Shown here piece by piece: positions 12,544 to 24,400 of a stretch of DNA of 64,000 nt. Origin of the DNA: Rhizoclosmatium globosum (Eukaryota > Chytridiomycota > Chytridiomycetes > Chytridiales > Chytriomycetaceae); the NCBI GenBank assembly GCA_002104985.1, contig MCGO01000007.1:62001-126000 (forward strand), written 5' to 3'. Every line of letters starts with the position of its first letter. Within the stretch, counting starts at the first letter, position 1. The translations under genes were made by a program, and so were the position numbers. Under the pieces are notes generated by a model that did not search any database, was not told the DNA's origin, and worked only from the letters and a program-made list of their open reading frames with translations.

Positions 12544-15500
12544 ATGGCCGAACACTCAAACCCGCAAAACCCGCAAAACAATCAAAACAATCACTCGGGA
12601 AATCAGAGCCAGAATCAGAATCCAACCGCGGGTCCACTCGATCAAGGCCCGGCTGCCCTCGAGTACTCGGCCCTGCCAAACAGACAGCCCTCGCAGCAGC
12701 AGCAACAGCAACAGCAACAGCCGTCGAACCAGGACGAGGACGACGATGAGGAAAATCGGATAGTGGAGGTGTGTTGTGTTGTGCAGAGTTGTTGTGTGTG
12801 TGTTGTGCGAGGGAGGAGGAGCATACAAAGGAACCTTGTTTCAAAGACGCCGTAGTACCTAGCGATGAATTGCACGGAATAGTATACTGCGAAAGTAGTG
12901 GGACTCTGGATCCTATCACCCTCCATGAGCCTATCTTTGACTCACCCCGTATTTTCCACTCAAACTCACCTTCCAAACTCCTCCCACTCTCCCCCATCAG
13001 ACCGATCCAACTGGCCGATTCTCTCGTTACTCAAAACTCCTCGGAAAAGGTGCCTACAAGGAAGTCTACAAGGGCTTTGACGAAGACGAAGGCGTTGAAG
13101 TCGCTTGGAACCAGCTCAAAGTCGATCACCTCGCTAAACGGGAAGCTCAACGTATCCTCTCCGAAATTCAGATCCTCAAATCTCTGCGAAATGAAAATAT
13201 TATCACAATGTATCATGCGTGGGGTGCGAAAGGCTCGGATGGTCGTGAACGCGTCTTCTTTATCACAGAGTTGATGACGGCCGGGACTCTGAAACAGTAT
13301 TTGAAGAAGACAGCGAAAGGACAGCCTACTCGGTTACCGGTCATCAAGAAATGGTGCCGTCAGATTCTGCAGGGTCTAAACTATCTACATTCACGGGATC
13401 CGCCTATAATACATCGGTATGTTTTGAGTGCATCCGATTGCATAGCGAGTGTATGAGCGGAGGTTTTTCATATCAGGCGGAGCTGATGGAAGTGTGAATG
13501 ACATATGGTAAAGCCATCTGTGCAGCGCACGAGCGGAGTCAAGCATCGCTTTAAATCATGTTTCATGCAATGGGACGGTGAATTCAAGCCCAATCATACA
13601 ATTGCACCTGCAGGTCAAATGTGAACCTTGGTTGTTCTAACTTTGCCGTTCCATCTCCACTCCGATTATCAACGCCCCAACAAAATTTATCTAACCTGCA
13701 ATTACAGTGACTTGAAATGTGAAAACATCTTCATGAACGGATATAACGGTCAAGCTAAGATTGGAGATTTGGGACTTGCGATTCCGAAAAGCCGAGACCA
13801 TGCCTCATCAGTCCTTGGGTTTGTTCTGTCACTTGCTCTACTCTTTTGTTCGTTAACCGTTTCTTCTTATGCACAGAACTCCAGAATTTATGGCCCCAGA
13901 ACTCTATGATGGTGATTCTTGCACTTTTCATTTTACCTAATTGCTGACGAATGCCTTTTGAAATCACAGAAAACTACGATGAGAAAGTCGACATCTACGC
14001 CTTTGGAATGGTTGTCCTCGAAATGGTCACCAAGGAATACCCGTACTCGGAATGCACCAACCACATTCAAATATATAAGAAAGTCACAATGGGGATTCAG
14101 CCACAATCCCTTGAAAAGATTATGGACCCTCAAACTGTTGAATTCATCAAATTCTGCACTCAGTATAACCCAAAGTATCGGCCGACTGCGGCAGAGTTAT
14201 TGACGCATCCGTTCATGAAGATCCCAGAAGCGACGCCAAGTAACCCCGTGTCTGCTGGTGGGACGCCAATGAGTGGAAGCGCGTTATCATTGGATACCTC
14301 GAATACAACAGAGGCAGGGCCTGCATCTGCATTGGCTGTCCCCCTCCCGAAGGACTTCTGAATGGGGACATACGGTATATGGCGTCCCCACACTCGTCCA
14401 TGAATCGTGTGCCGAATTCGTCTAGCGGCGCCACAACCATTACTCCAAATCAAGCAACTCCAACTGCACGTGACATAACAAATGCCATGGAAACCCTAGT
14501 TTCAACGGGTCGGAGTAATTCTGCCGCAAGCGCTGGAAGTGCCGGAGATGCGAAACAGCCTGTGATTCCTGTTTCTGCCAAAGAGCATTTGATAACGCCG
14601 CCGACTTCGAATCCACCATCAATAGCTGGTGGAAATAGCAATCCGAATCTTGTTGCGACGCAATCTTCTAGCACCGCCTCACTTCCGGTTGCGTCTGCGT
14701 CTACAGCTACTGTCACAGTCGAACTCTTTGATCGACATTCGGAAAGTACAGTTACGCTTCGCATGGTGTACACAAATCCTCAATCATCTGCGAACCCCAA
14801 AAACCAAACACACGAAATCAAGTTCCCATTCAATCTCCCTGAAGATACAGCCACAGACGTTGTCAGTGAAATGGTGAAGGAGAATTTGATTGATGGGAAG
14901 GATGAAGTCCTCGCGAGGAGAAAGTTGGAGGAGAAAGTGAAGCAGATTTTGTTGGGGCGGGTTGAGGAGGGGAAAAGTAAGCTGGGGCAACAACAGCAAC
15001 AACAGCAGCAGCAGCAGCAACAACAACAACAAGTACAGGACACGGGGTTGCGGGATCAAACTCCTGTCGCTGTTGCTCCTCCTTTGGTGCCGAAACCTAT
15101 TGTTCCTGGTCCAACTGACGAGTCAAAGTCCTTACCTCGAGCAAACTCAAGTTTGACGGATCTGCATTTCATCCCCCTTCCACGAACACTTTCAAATACG
15201 TCGTTTAGTAGTAGCAGCGATGGATCCGGTGATCAAGCTGGTGGTCGACTCAGCCCTCAACCAGGTGTAAGGACTACAAACCCTGCCACCGGCGCTCCCG
15301 GCTCCTCTGGATTCCCGCACATTACGCCCAGCGCATCGCCTCAGCTGGGAAAGAAACCTGTTGTCCAAAGTCAGTTGGGTCAACAAGTTTCTGCAACAAA
15401 TGAACGTGTTGGAAGTGTCACCCCCACAGTTACTAACGCAAGTACAAAACCATCTGCTCCGCCTGTCGTCGGTGCGCCTCCCGTCAGCGGTCAAAAAGCC

Positions 15501-16715
15501 GTCTTCTCATTGAACTCGGAAACCCCACCTTCACTTCTCGCCCCAGCCGCCATGGAGTCTCCAAACACTGGACCATCGAGTTCCGCATCAGAGGGATATA
15601 AGCGGGGACAAAGTGGGTCGAGTGTTGCGTCGTCGTCAGATTATGGTGGTGCAGTTGTAACCGCTGATGGTCTACATCTTCGAAGACCTTCACATATGAG
15701 TCATACGAGTGATAGTGGGTGGGGTACGTCTAGTATAACAAGTGATGGGGGCTTGACACCGTCTGCTGCTCGACCAAGTACAACCGGCGCGCCTGTGAAT
15801 GTTGAACGAGTTAACTCTGGAGCGTCGGTTTCAAGTATGAGTAGTGTACAACCGTCTGTTTCTCAGCCGCAAGGGCTGGGGATTATCGCGCCTGTTCCTG
15901 TCGCGGCCGCGTCGTCGTTGATTGGTGGAGTTCCTGCAGTTGTAGGTGTGAATGTTCCGTTTGGACCAATCAACAATCCGGCCTTGTATCCTCAAAGCAC
16001 GACTCCGCCGTCTACAAATTCCGCAAACGCGTCGGTTCAGCAGCGGTTATTGGAATTGCAGGAACGGAGTTTGAAGGATTTGGGGAGTGGAGCGAATAGT
16101 GGGTCGAGGAATAGTACTACTTCGCAAGGATCGAATAGCTCGGCTCCACATATCAATCACCATGCTGTTCATCATCCGCAGTTTCATCCTCATCATGCTC
16201 CGACGTATCATGCTGCTTCATATCCGGGTGTTATGAATCAGCCGGGAAGGACTGTTAGTGCTGGTAGTGTGAATGTTAATGTTGGGAATGGAACAGCGAA
16301 TTGGACGACAGGAAGCTCGAGCAGTGGAACAAACAGTTCAGCTAGTAGCACAGCTGGAACGCCGCCGACTTTTTCGAATGGACAGCGACCACTGATGGTT
16401 CCCCAACAACCTCAACAACCTGCACAAGGATTGAAAGTTACAGGAACGTCACCAGCCGCTGGATCCTCGCCAAGTTTCAACGCCGTTTCAGGAAAGATTG
16501 GTCAACTTCAACCTGCTCCTGTCGGTGCTCTGAATGGACTGGGTTCATTGGGCGGTGTTGTGCGACCACTGAATTCTGGGTTCTCTCAACCTCAACAACC
16601 AATTGCATCGTCAATACAACCATCCGCTGCCTTGTCGCAGCAGCAACCATCAATCAACTCTCTGCAACAACAGAAACAGCAGTCCCAGCAACCAAACCGA
16701 CAAAACTCGCAGTAA
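12544..16715 (+). CDS. WNK: WNK-family serine/threonine kinase
   Basis: Six exons are inferred: 12544-12768, 13001-13416, 13708-13818, 13877-13911, 13970-14239 and 14353-16715. They sum to 3420 nt (1139 residues) with consistent phases. The N-terminus is Gln/Asn-rich. The kinase domain begins near residue 80. The glycine-rich loop GKGAYKEVYKG carries Lys95, and the beta-3 strand reads VEVAWNQ with no lysine; this displaced catalytic lysine defines WNKs. Also seen are IIHRDLKCEN, KIGDLGLA (DLG rather than DFG), GTPEFMAPELY and a final lobe ending THPFMKIPEA. A PF2/OSR1-C-like domain lies near residues 470-560 (VTVELFDRHSESTVTLRMVY, then VVSEMVKENLIDGKDE). The rest is low complexity with a poly-Gln run. 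In animals WNKs sense osmotic state and chloride and act on OSR1/SPAK kinases. The 14240-14352 intron is my reconstruction. Confidence 0.88.
14988..15032 (+). repeat. CAA/CAG microsatellite encoding poly-Gln in WNK
   Basis: A run of mixed CAA and CAG codons gives about 15 consecutive glutamines just after the PF2-like domain. A shorter Gln run lies near 12691-12720 in exon 1. Such tracts vary in length between strains. Confidence 0.8.
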
Positions 16716-17074
16716 CCTGTTTCACCTTCCACTTTTATTTGTTTGTTTTTTGTTTCTTTCCCTCCATGTGCATTTGTTTGTTTTCTTCTTCACGGGGCAT
16801 GGGTTATGTAGATGTTTTCTTTCTTCTTGGTGATGTCTTTTGTTGTATTCCCCCCCAATGCCTTTCTCTTTGGTTTGTTATTATTCTTTTTCGGATGTAG
16901 TTTGTAGGGGTGGGTTAGTTTTGTTTGTGATTAGCTTTTTTTTTTGTTTTGAAGGTTGTTTTTCTTTCTTTCGTTTTTGATGTGGGAGAGAGGGCAGTAG
17001 AAAAAATTAGGTAATACAAATGAATTGATTAAAGTTATTATGGAATTTATTCAGAGAGAAGGCAGTAAGCCGAG
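16716..17074. other. 3' flank of WNK, T-rich
   Basis: About 360 bp of T-rich sequence with TTTG and TTTC runs follows the WNK stop codon, consistent with 3' UTR and termination region. No gene is seen before the tandem array begins. Confidence 0.4.
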
Positions 17075-17080
17075 GGAAAA

Positions 17081-18353
17081 GGTGCCAAGAAAGAACAGGC
17101 AGAAAGAAGCACTATCATGTTGCAAGGAGACGTAATCCCAACTGTATCGGACAAAACGCGACGCTGACCCTGCCATAGCCATAGGCCCTGGGTCTTATCC
17201 AGGGCTTGCGTTGTTGCCAATCTCAGTTCAACAGATAGTAATGGGTATAAAAGAATAAAAGAAAAAGGCGCCAAGAAAGAACAGGCAGAAAGAAGCACTA
17301 TCATGTTGCAAGGAGACGTAATCCCAACTGTATCGGACAAAACGCGACGCTGACCCTGCCATAGCCATAGGCCCTGGGTCTTATCCAGGGCTTGCGTTGT
17401 TGCCAATCTCAGTTCAACAGATAGTAACGGGTATAAAAGAATAAAAGAAAAAGGCGCCAAGAAAGAACAGGCAGAAAGAAGCACTATCATGTTGCAAGGA
17501 GACGTAATCCCAACTGTATCGGACAAAACGCGACGCTGACCCTGCCATAGCCATAGGCCCTGGGTCTTATCCAGGGCTTGCGTTGTTGCCAATCTCAGTT
17601 CAACAGATAGTAACGGGTATAAAAGAATAAAAGAAAAAGGCGCCAAGAAAGAACAGGCAGAAAGAAGCACTATCATGTTGCAAGGAGACGTAATCCCAAC
17701 TGTATCGGACAAAACGCGACGCTGACCCTGCCATAGCCATAGGCCCTGGGTCTTATCCAGGGCTTGCGTTGTTGCCAATCTCAGTTCAACAGATAGTAAC
17801 GGGTATAAAAGAATAAAAGAAAAAGGCGCCAAGAAAGAACAGGCAGAAAGAAGCACTATCATGTTGCAAGGAGACGTAATCCCAACTGTATCGGACAAAA
17901 CGCGACGCTGACCCTGCCATAGCCATAGGCCCTGGGTCTTATCCAGGGCTTGCGTTGTTGCCAATCTCAGTTCAACAGATAGTAACGGGTATAAAAGAAT
18001 AAAAGAAAAAGGCGCCAAGAAAGAACAGGCAGAAAGAAGCACTATCATGTTGCAAGGAGACGTAATCCCAACTGTATCGGACAAAACGCGACGCTGACCC
18101 TGCCATAGCCATAGGCCCTGGGTCTTATCCAGGGCTTGCGTTGTTGCCAATCTCAGTTCAACAGATAGTAACGGGTATAAAAGAATAAAAGAAAAAGGCG
18201 CCAAGAAAGAACAGGCAGAAAGAAGCACTATCATGTTGCAAGGAGACGTAATCCCAACTGTATCGGACAAAACGCGACGCTGACCCTGCCATAGCCATAG
18301 GCCCTGGGTCTTATCCAGGGCTTGCGTTGTTGCCAATCTCAGTTCAACAGATA
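17081..18353. repeat. 186-bp tandem repeat array, six full units plus one partial
   Basis: Unit starts (GGYGCCAAGAAAG) fall at 17081, 17267, 17453, 17639, 17825, 18011 and 18197, exactly 186 bp apart. The last unit is truncated at about 157 bp. Units are near-identical: only the first differs (GGTGCC for GGCGCC, and TAATGGG for TAACGGG at its end). Each unit contains a perfect inverted repeat GCCCTGG/CCAGGGC with a 7-nt loop, a TATAAAAG string, and on the minus strand a T-run (GGCGCCTTTTTC). Because 186 is divisible by three, one minus-strand frame stays open across the array (18357-17047), but nothing else suggests coding. Homogeneity implies recent expansion or gene conversion. Confidence 0.95.
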
Positions 18354-18357
18354 GCAA

Positions 18358-19761
18358 AAATATGCCAGGTAAGAAAAAAGGAAGGAAAAAAAATAAAAGG
18401 AATGGGAATGCTTGTGACCAGTGGACCAGTAGCTAAAAGAAGTGGACTGGGAGTATGTGGACCTTGATTCTTGGACCCGTATGTAGAACTTGAATCATGA
18501 GACCAGTGGACCGGTGGACCAGAAGGCAAAAGCGCAGAGAGCCATCCGCTATAACACGCGAACAGAGAGTGAACTGGGTGGTCTTGGTTGTGTCAGAGAC
18601 TGTAGTCGATGATGTGTTTGGTCTGCATTCAAATGTTAGAAAAGCGCGACTTTTTGTGGATGAATACCATGCTACCAAGCGTACAATCATCAGTGTTATC
18701 AAGTCACAGAAGGAGAGGGCATGGGAAGGTGAGACGCTGCTGGCTTGACTGGTTGGACTGGTTGTTTGTTGGGGTCTGATTTTTCTGACAATTTGTTTGT
18801 TGTGGCTTCGGAATTTATCTAAATTTGTTTCTATATTCATTAGTTTGTATTAATGCTTTACTTCTCGCGGAAAACAATTGTTAGAAAGTGCCGGAATTCA
18901 AACACAAGAATCATGCAATTAAATGCAATCAGGGCACGTCATTTTATACAGTTTGTACTTAACTGAGATTACAAACATCTTCTTGCTTTAAGACGGCGCA
19001 TGTTGATTTAGAAATGGAGCATAACGTAGATATTGGATTTCCATGTTAGCATATATTATAAATTATAAATCCAATACTGTATCCAATCGAAGAACCTTCA
19101 CCATATCTGCGTCTTCTGGACGCAATAACGTTATCAACACATCAATGTTTCTTGTGCATCTTTGTAAAATCAGCTGACTACGCACATGCGATAGTTCAGG
19201 CTATTTCTGTTGACTTCTTGCCTCCGCGTCAGATTGTTGCTGATTAAATTAGCAAATTAAACAGTTCAACATTGTGGATTAACTTGCGTCCGCAGGTATC
19301 GTAGCCACAACTTAGAGCCAGAAGTAATCGTTAACGATTGAACACAGATTGATGTTATTGGAAATGTGGATGGGACAGCAAATGGTAGGAAACTGAAGCC
19401 CGTCGGAAGGGCCAACGGATTGTGTTGCTGCGTGTTTCTATTCTTACCTATTTGATAAGCAGTCTTTGTCTCAACCGCTAAGGCTTTACTCCACCCTCTA
19501 CACCTGCTGTGACTGATGTTAATCGCATGGACAATCTGGTTTAGCGATATTAAGAATAAATGTAATAGAATAACGGAAGTGAAGCAAGGACTCATATTCG
19601 TATTCTCAACTTACAATGAAGAAATGTTTGTTTACTTATTTTCTGTAATTTCGTGTTCACACGAACCCCTTCTTTTGTCGTCCTCTTCTAGTCTCCCACG
19701 TCCCCTTCGCTCCATCACGCAGCATTCTTTGATATCATTCCCACAACTTCTCTGCCTCAAA
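18358..19761. other. Intergenic stretch between tandem array and RRM gene
   Basis: About 1.4 kb without a supportable gene. 18400-18540 has a degenerate GTGGACCAG-type repeat (GTGGACCAGTAG, AGTGGACTGG, TGTGGACC, AGTGGACCGG). An open stretch of 83 codons at 18497-18748 has no recognisable domain. The remainder to 19700 is AT-rich; 19690-19760 is pyrimidine-rich as expected for the promoter and 5' UTR of the next gene. Confidence 0.35.
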
Positions 19762-21471
19762 ATGAAATTCTTTAAGTCTTCACACGTGAGTCTCCTTGAT
19801 TACCATCAATTTTATCAATCATTGACATTATTCAACAAACAGTTTCGCCAAACCTCTGGAGGCTCCAATGGGAAAGACAAAAAGAAAGCAAAAGCCAATG
19901 ATGCTGAGCCCAGCGGACCAGAATCAGAAAGAACGGTCTACGTCCACAATCTTCCACCTTCGGCAACGTGGCAAGGAGTGAATGATATCTTCCGTCAAGT
20001 GGGAACTGTTATTCGATCGGATGTCGACACCAGTGAGTCACGCAGCCGAGTCGTCTTCGCAACCCCCCACGAAGCTCATCAAGCCGTTGGTTCGTATTCT
20101 TCTTATTCCATGTTCCGTGTTTTAATGCCCGTTATATTAGTCCGGATCAACAACTCTGTTTGGAACGGACACACCCTTTATGTTACCAACGTTCCATTCA
20201 CAGGAGTGGAACAAGTGGGGACGTTTGCGTCGGCTGCGGTACCTTTTGAATTCCCATCTGTTTGCACTAACCTTTATGTAAACAGCCTCCAACGAACGAT
20301 TTCTCATCTTCATCAACTGCAACATCAGCTCTTTTGGTGAGTTCTGCATTCGTCTTTCAACAGTTGATTAAACCAACCCATTATTCAGCCTGGAATGAAT
20401 AATTTCGCGTCTTCTTCATCAGCACTACTTCCAGGTCCTGTCCCAAGCCCAGTCTCAATTCTACCGGTGAGCTCAGTATGTTCATTTTATCTAACTCACT
20501 GACTCGTTGTTTAGCCTGTTGGGAACACTTTCTCGGCGTCTTCCTCAGCACCTTTCCCAGGTCCAGTCTTGACCCAGGCGGTGAGCTCTATATTCTTCTT
20601 CATCGAAAAACTAACTCATTTTAAAGCCTGCTGGGAACAAGTTCTCGTCATCAGCACCATTCCCGAACCCAGTGAGTTTCGTGTCCTTATTTTGACTATC
20701 TAATATTCTTTGTGCAACAGGACTTTCATTATATGCCCCCTTACGAATATCGTCATATCGACAGTGTTAAGATCAGAACACTTGAACAACAGGTCACCAA
20801 TATATCTCGCGAGAAATTTCAGTTTCAGGTGAAGAATTTATTGGATTGATGTCCTTCACTAAAACTGAAGCTAGGAGCTGCTCCGTGCTCATGGAATACC
20901 TCGTCCTGGCGTAAGGACGCTTTTTCCGTTAAGTCAACAGCGGGAATTGGCGCGGCAACGAATGCAAGCCGAACAGGAAGAACTCGAAGCCGAGGTTCAA
21001 CGCCTACAACAATTGGAGTCGCAGCAGCAACAACAGCTGCTGCTCGAGCAACAGCAACTACAGTTCCAGCAACAGCAAGATCAGTTTGATTCCGCAGTTA
21101 AGCGTCTCCACAACGTTGTTCAACTCCAACAATTTCAGCAACAGCAACAACACCAACAGTTCTTTCAACTTCATCAACAACATCACGAATTGCTCATGCA
21201 ATCTCAAATTCATCAGCAGCAACATCAGCAACAGTTAAATCAACAACTTCAACAGCAAAGCCAAGGATGGATTTCCCAATCTCAAATTCAACAACAAAAC
21301 CTGTCCATAGTCGCCCAAATGGTGGAATCTTTGCAGCAACAACAGCCACAGCCACCACAACAGCCAGCTCAACCTGCTCAGCACGCTGCTCAGGGTCCAG
21401 CTCAGCAAGGCCAACAACCTCAAATTCCCCAACTTCCTCCACACCAACAGCCACAGCCACCACAGCCATAA
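19762..21471 (+). CDS. RRM protein with iterated Pro/Ser exons and a Gln-rich tail
   Basis: Nine exons (19762-19785, 19843-20089, 20141-20238, 20286-20336, 20389-20466, 20515-20580, 20627-20671, 20721-20828, 20875-21471) sum to 1314 nt (437 residues). An RRM spans about residues 45-110: RNP2-like TVYVHNLPP and RNP1-like SRSRVVFA, then VRINNSVWNGHTLYV. Exons 4-7 each begin with CCT, are multiples of three long, and encode variants of one short unit (PPTNDFSSSST, PGMNNFASSSSALLPGPVP, PVGNTFSASSSAPFPGPV, PAGNKFSSSAPFPNP). After exon 8, an E/L/R helix (RELARQRMQAEQEELEAEVQ) leads into a Gln/His-rich, prion-like tail. An RNA-binding role is supported by the RRM; any condensate role is inferred. 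It heads a local duplication cluster. Confidence 0.8.
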
Positions 21472-24400
21472 CGATGATCTGGAAAGAGTGGAGTTTTGTT
21501 TTGATATTGTTGCAATAAATATTATTTTGTTTTTTTGAATGTGCCTTATTCCTTTCAGGCAGTCATATGCAGCGAATGGCAATTTTCCGGGTTAGTTTAC
21601 TCTCCTCACCAACATATGAGCCTGGCGCGTTTAAATATTCATCTCAATGTGCCTCAAATTGTGATGAAATCCACTTCTTCATTCCGTTACACCATCACCA
21701 CTTTCAATTGTTTCTCTTAATTTGTAGTTACAATTAAGTACTCCCGGAAGTGCCTTAGATAATGTAATCAATGCAGGAGTCTCGCTCAATACTGTACGGG
21801 CTTCACTTACTTTCAATGTTTTTTATGAAAATTAATTGGAAATAGTAAAACCTGTAAATATTGGTTGCTTTGTATGCCGACCAGTGTCACTCAGAATCAT
21901 GAAGCAGTTCCTGAAGTCGCAATCTGTATCATTCTACTTGAAACTAAAATCTTGTGTATTTATTCCTCCGAGTCCTCGCCGTATTGATGTATTTCGTGTA
22001 CTGAAACGCTTTGTCTCGAAATTGAAGTCCTGTAACGTTACAGACGCAGCAATTCAGGCTTCCATATTTGTGAGATAAGACATTGTTGTTGTGGGCGTTC
22101 AGTGCAGACTTAGAGTATCAATTGGGTGATACAATGTGCAATTTTTAAAAAAGAAAAATTCAAAGACAGATGTGGCGTTGTTTGGAAATGGCAAGTGTTT
22201 GTGCGGAGATAATGGTTTGTTTTAGTTGGTGGATAAGGGGGATTGTCTTTCCCGATTCTGTCAGTTGGCGTGGAAAGTTCAGTACTCTTGACGTACATGA
22301 CTTCCTTTTGTCCAATAATAATTATTTATCTTTAAACTGATGTACTGCGTGGTCGTTTAAAAGGTGCACCCTGAATACATAAGCACATATTTAGTGCTAT
22401 CGGCAAACTAAACTTATTTTCTTCAAGCAGAAATCAAAATCAAAAGCCGCAACTTGGAGAGTTTGTGGTAAGATTATCCCTCTCGATGTCGACCTTCTTT
22501 GGAAGCGATGGTTTGTTTCCGAGATGACTCTGGCGTCCGCTTCCATGGCGGCAGCTGCAACTTCGTAGGTTTCAATCGTTTAATCCTTAACTGTTCTCGG
22601 TATTGATTTTACACATCCATAGGCGCATTTCACCACGTGGAATACAATGGCCGTCGTTTGGAGGTTGTCCCGACGCAGGAGAAGTCTCACTGGCAGTATG
22701 ATATTCTGGTTGTTACATTCTGTTGCATCTGACGAATAACTAGCCGCCTCCCCCTGCCCTTTCTTCCTCTTCCTTCACTTCATCTTCATCATTCCCTTCT
22801 GCTGCCCCTGCTGTTGCCGGCACTGTCTCAGGCCCCTCCAACACCCCCACACAGCCCCCCGCAAGTGAGTTTTTTTTGTTGGGCAGATTATCGAACAGTT
22901 ACTTACTATTGTTTGATTAGCTCATGACTTCGGACGACGTAGAAGCGTTGCGTTCTGTCTCGGGCTCTATGAACATATCCATATTCAAGGAGTCTGATTG
23001 GCGCCGAAACTTTTGTCCGGAGGCTGTCAGGCTCAAACGCGCAACTTAGAGTGAGTTTTATCGGTCAGTCAAATGTCAATTAATGTAAACTTCATGCTAG
23101 GCGCAGTTGCGGAGGCCTTCAAGGCAGTGGCAGCAGCGACAGGAACCAACATGTGAACGCCTGCATGGACGACTTCTCATCGTCGTCATCAGCACCACTC
23201 CCAAACCCAGTGAGTTTCGTATTATTATTTTGACTATCTAATATTCTTCATCCAACAGGACGTTCACTACATGCCCCCTCACAAATATCGTCAAATTGAC
23301 AGTGTTCGGATCAAAAACCTTGAGCAAGAGTGTATCAATTTGTATCGCGAGAAATTACAACTAATAGTGAGTAATTAATTGGATTGATGTCCTTCACTAA
23401 ACTGAAGCTAGGAGCTGCTCCGTGCCTCTCGAAAACCTTTAAGTGGTATCAGAACGCTTTTCTCGTCAGGCCAACAGCGGGAATTAGCGCGGCGATGACA
23501 GCAAGCCGAACAAGAAGAATACGAAGATGTGGTCCTTCGCCTACAAGAACTGGAGTCGCAACAGCAGCAACAGCAACTGCTCCAACAACAGCGACCACAG
23601 TTCCAGCAAATGCAAGTTCAGTTGGTCTCAGCAGTTTGGCAGGCTCAACAACAGTCAACTCAACAAATGCAACAACTCCACCAAGCATACTTTACCCAGG
23701 CGCAAAACCTGACCGCAATCGCTGAAAGGGTAGAATCTTCACAGTAACAACTACAGCAACCACCTGAATATTTTGTTCATCAAGTTTCTCCAGCTCAACA
23801 AGACCAAGAGCAACAACAACAACAACGACAACAACGACAACAACAGCCACAGCTACAGCCACTTCAACAGCCAGCTCAACTTGCTCATCACGCTGCTCAG
23901 GCTCCAGCTCAGCAAGGCCAACAACCTTAAATTCCCCAACTTCCTCCACACCAACAGCCACAGCCACCACAGCCATAACGATGATGTGGGAAGAGTGGAG
24001 TTTTGTTTTGAAATTGTTGCAATAAATATCATTATTTTTTTTGAACTCTACCTTATTCCTTTCAGGCAGTCATATGCACCGAATCACGTCCCTCAATTTC
24101 TTGTCTATCGTCCAATTTTAACGACTCTCCTCACCAACATACGAGCCTGGCGCGTTTAAATCTTCACATCAATGTGTCACAAATTGTGCTGAAAACTACT
24201 TCTTCATTCCGTTACACCATCTTCACTTTCACTTCAATGTTTCTCTTATCTTTTAGTCACAATTTAGTGCTCCCGGGAGTGCCTGAAATAATGTAATGCA
24301 GGAGTCTCGCTCGTTACTACTGATGTTTCACGTACTTTAAAAGTTAGAAAGTATTATGAAAATTAATATAGTGGAAGCAGAGGAAACAGTAAATATTCAT

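Noticed and set aside
12245..12997. A 250-codon minus-strand frame
   Set aside because: It is antisense to WNK exon 1 and its intron. Its composition follows the complement of the Gln-rich coding sequence, and it has no domain or splice logic.
14379..16715. The Ser/Gln-rich frame as a separate gene
   Set aside because: It carries the PF2-like domain expected C-terminal to a WNK kinase, its frame is open upstream of its first ATG, and an in-phase intron joins it to the kinase.
17081..18353. CRISPR array
   Set aside because: Repeats are 186 bp and contiguous with no spacers, in a eukaryotic genome.
17047..18357. A 436-codon minus-strand frame across the 186-bp array encoding 62-residue repeats
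   Set aside because: The unit length is divisible by three and the copies are near-identical, so any frame open in one unit stays open in all. There is no constraint evidence, no promoter context, and the frame ends where the array ends.
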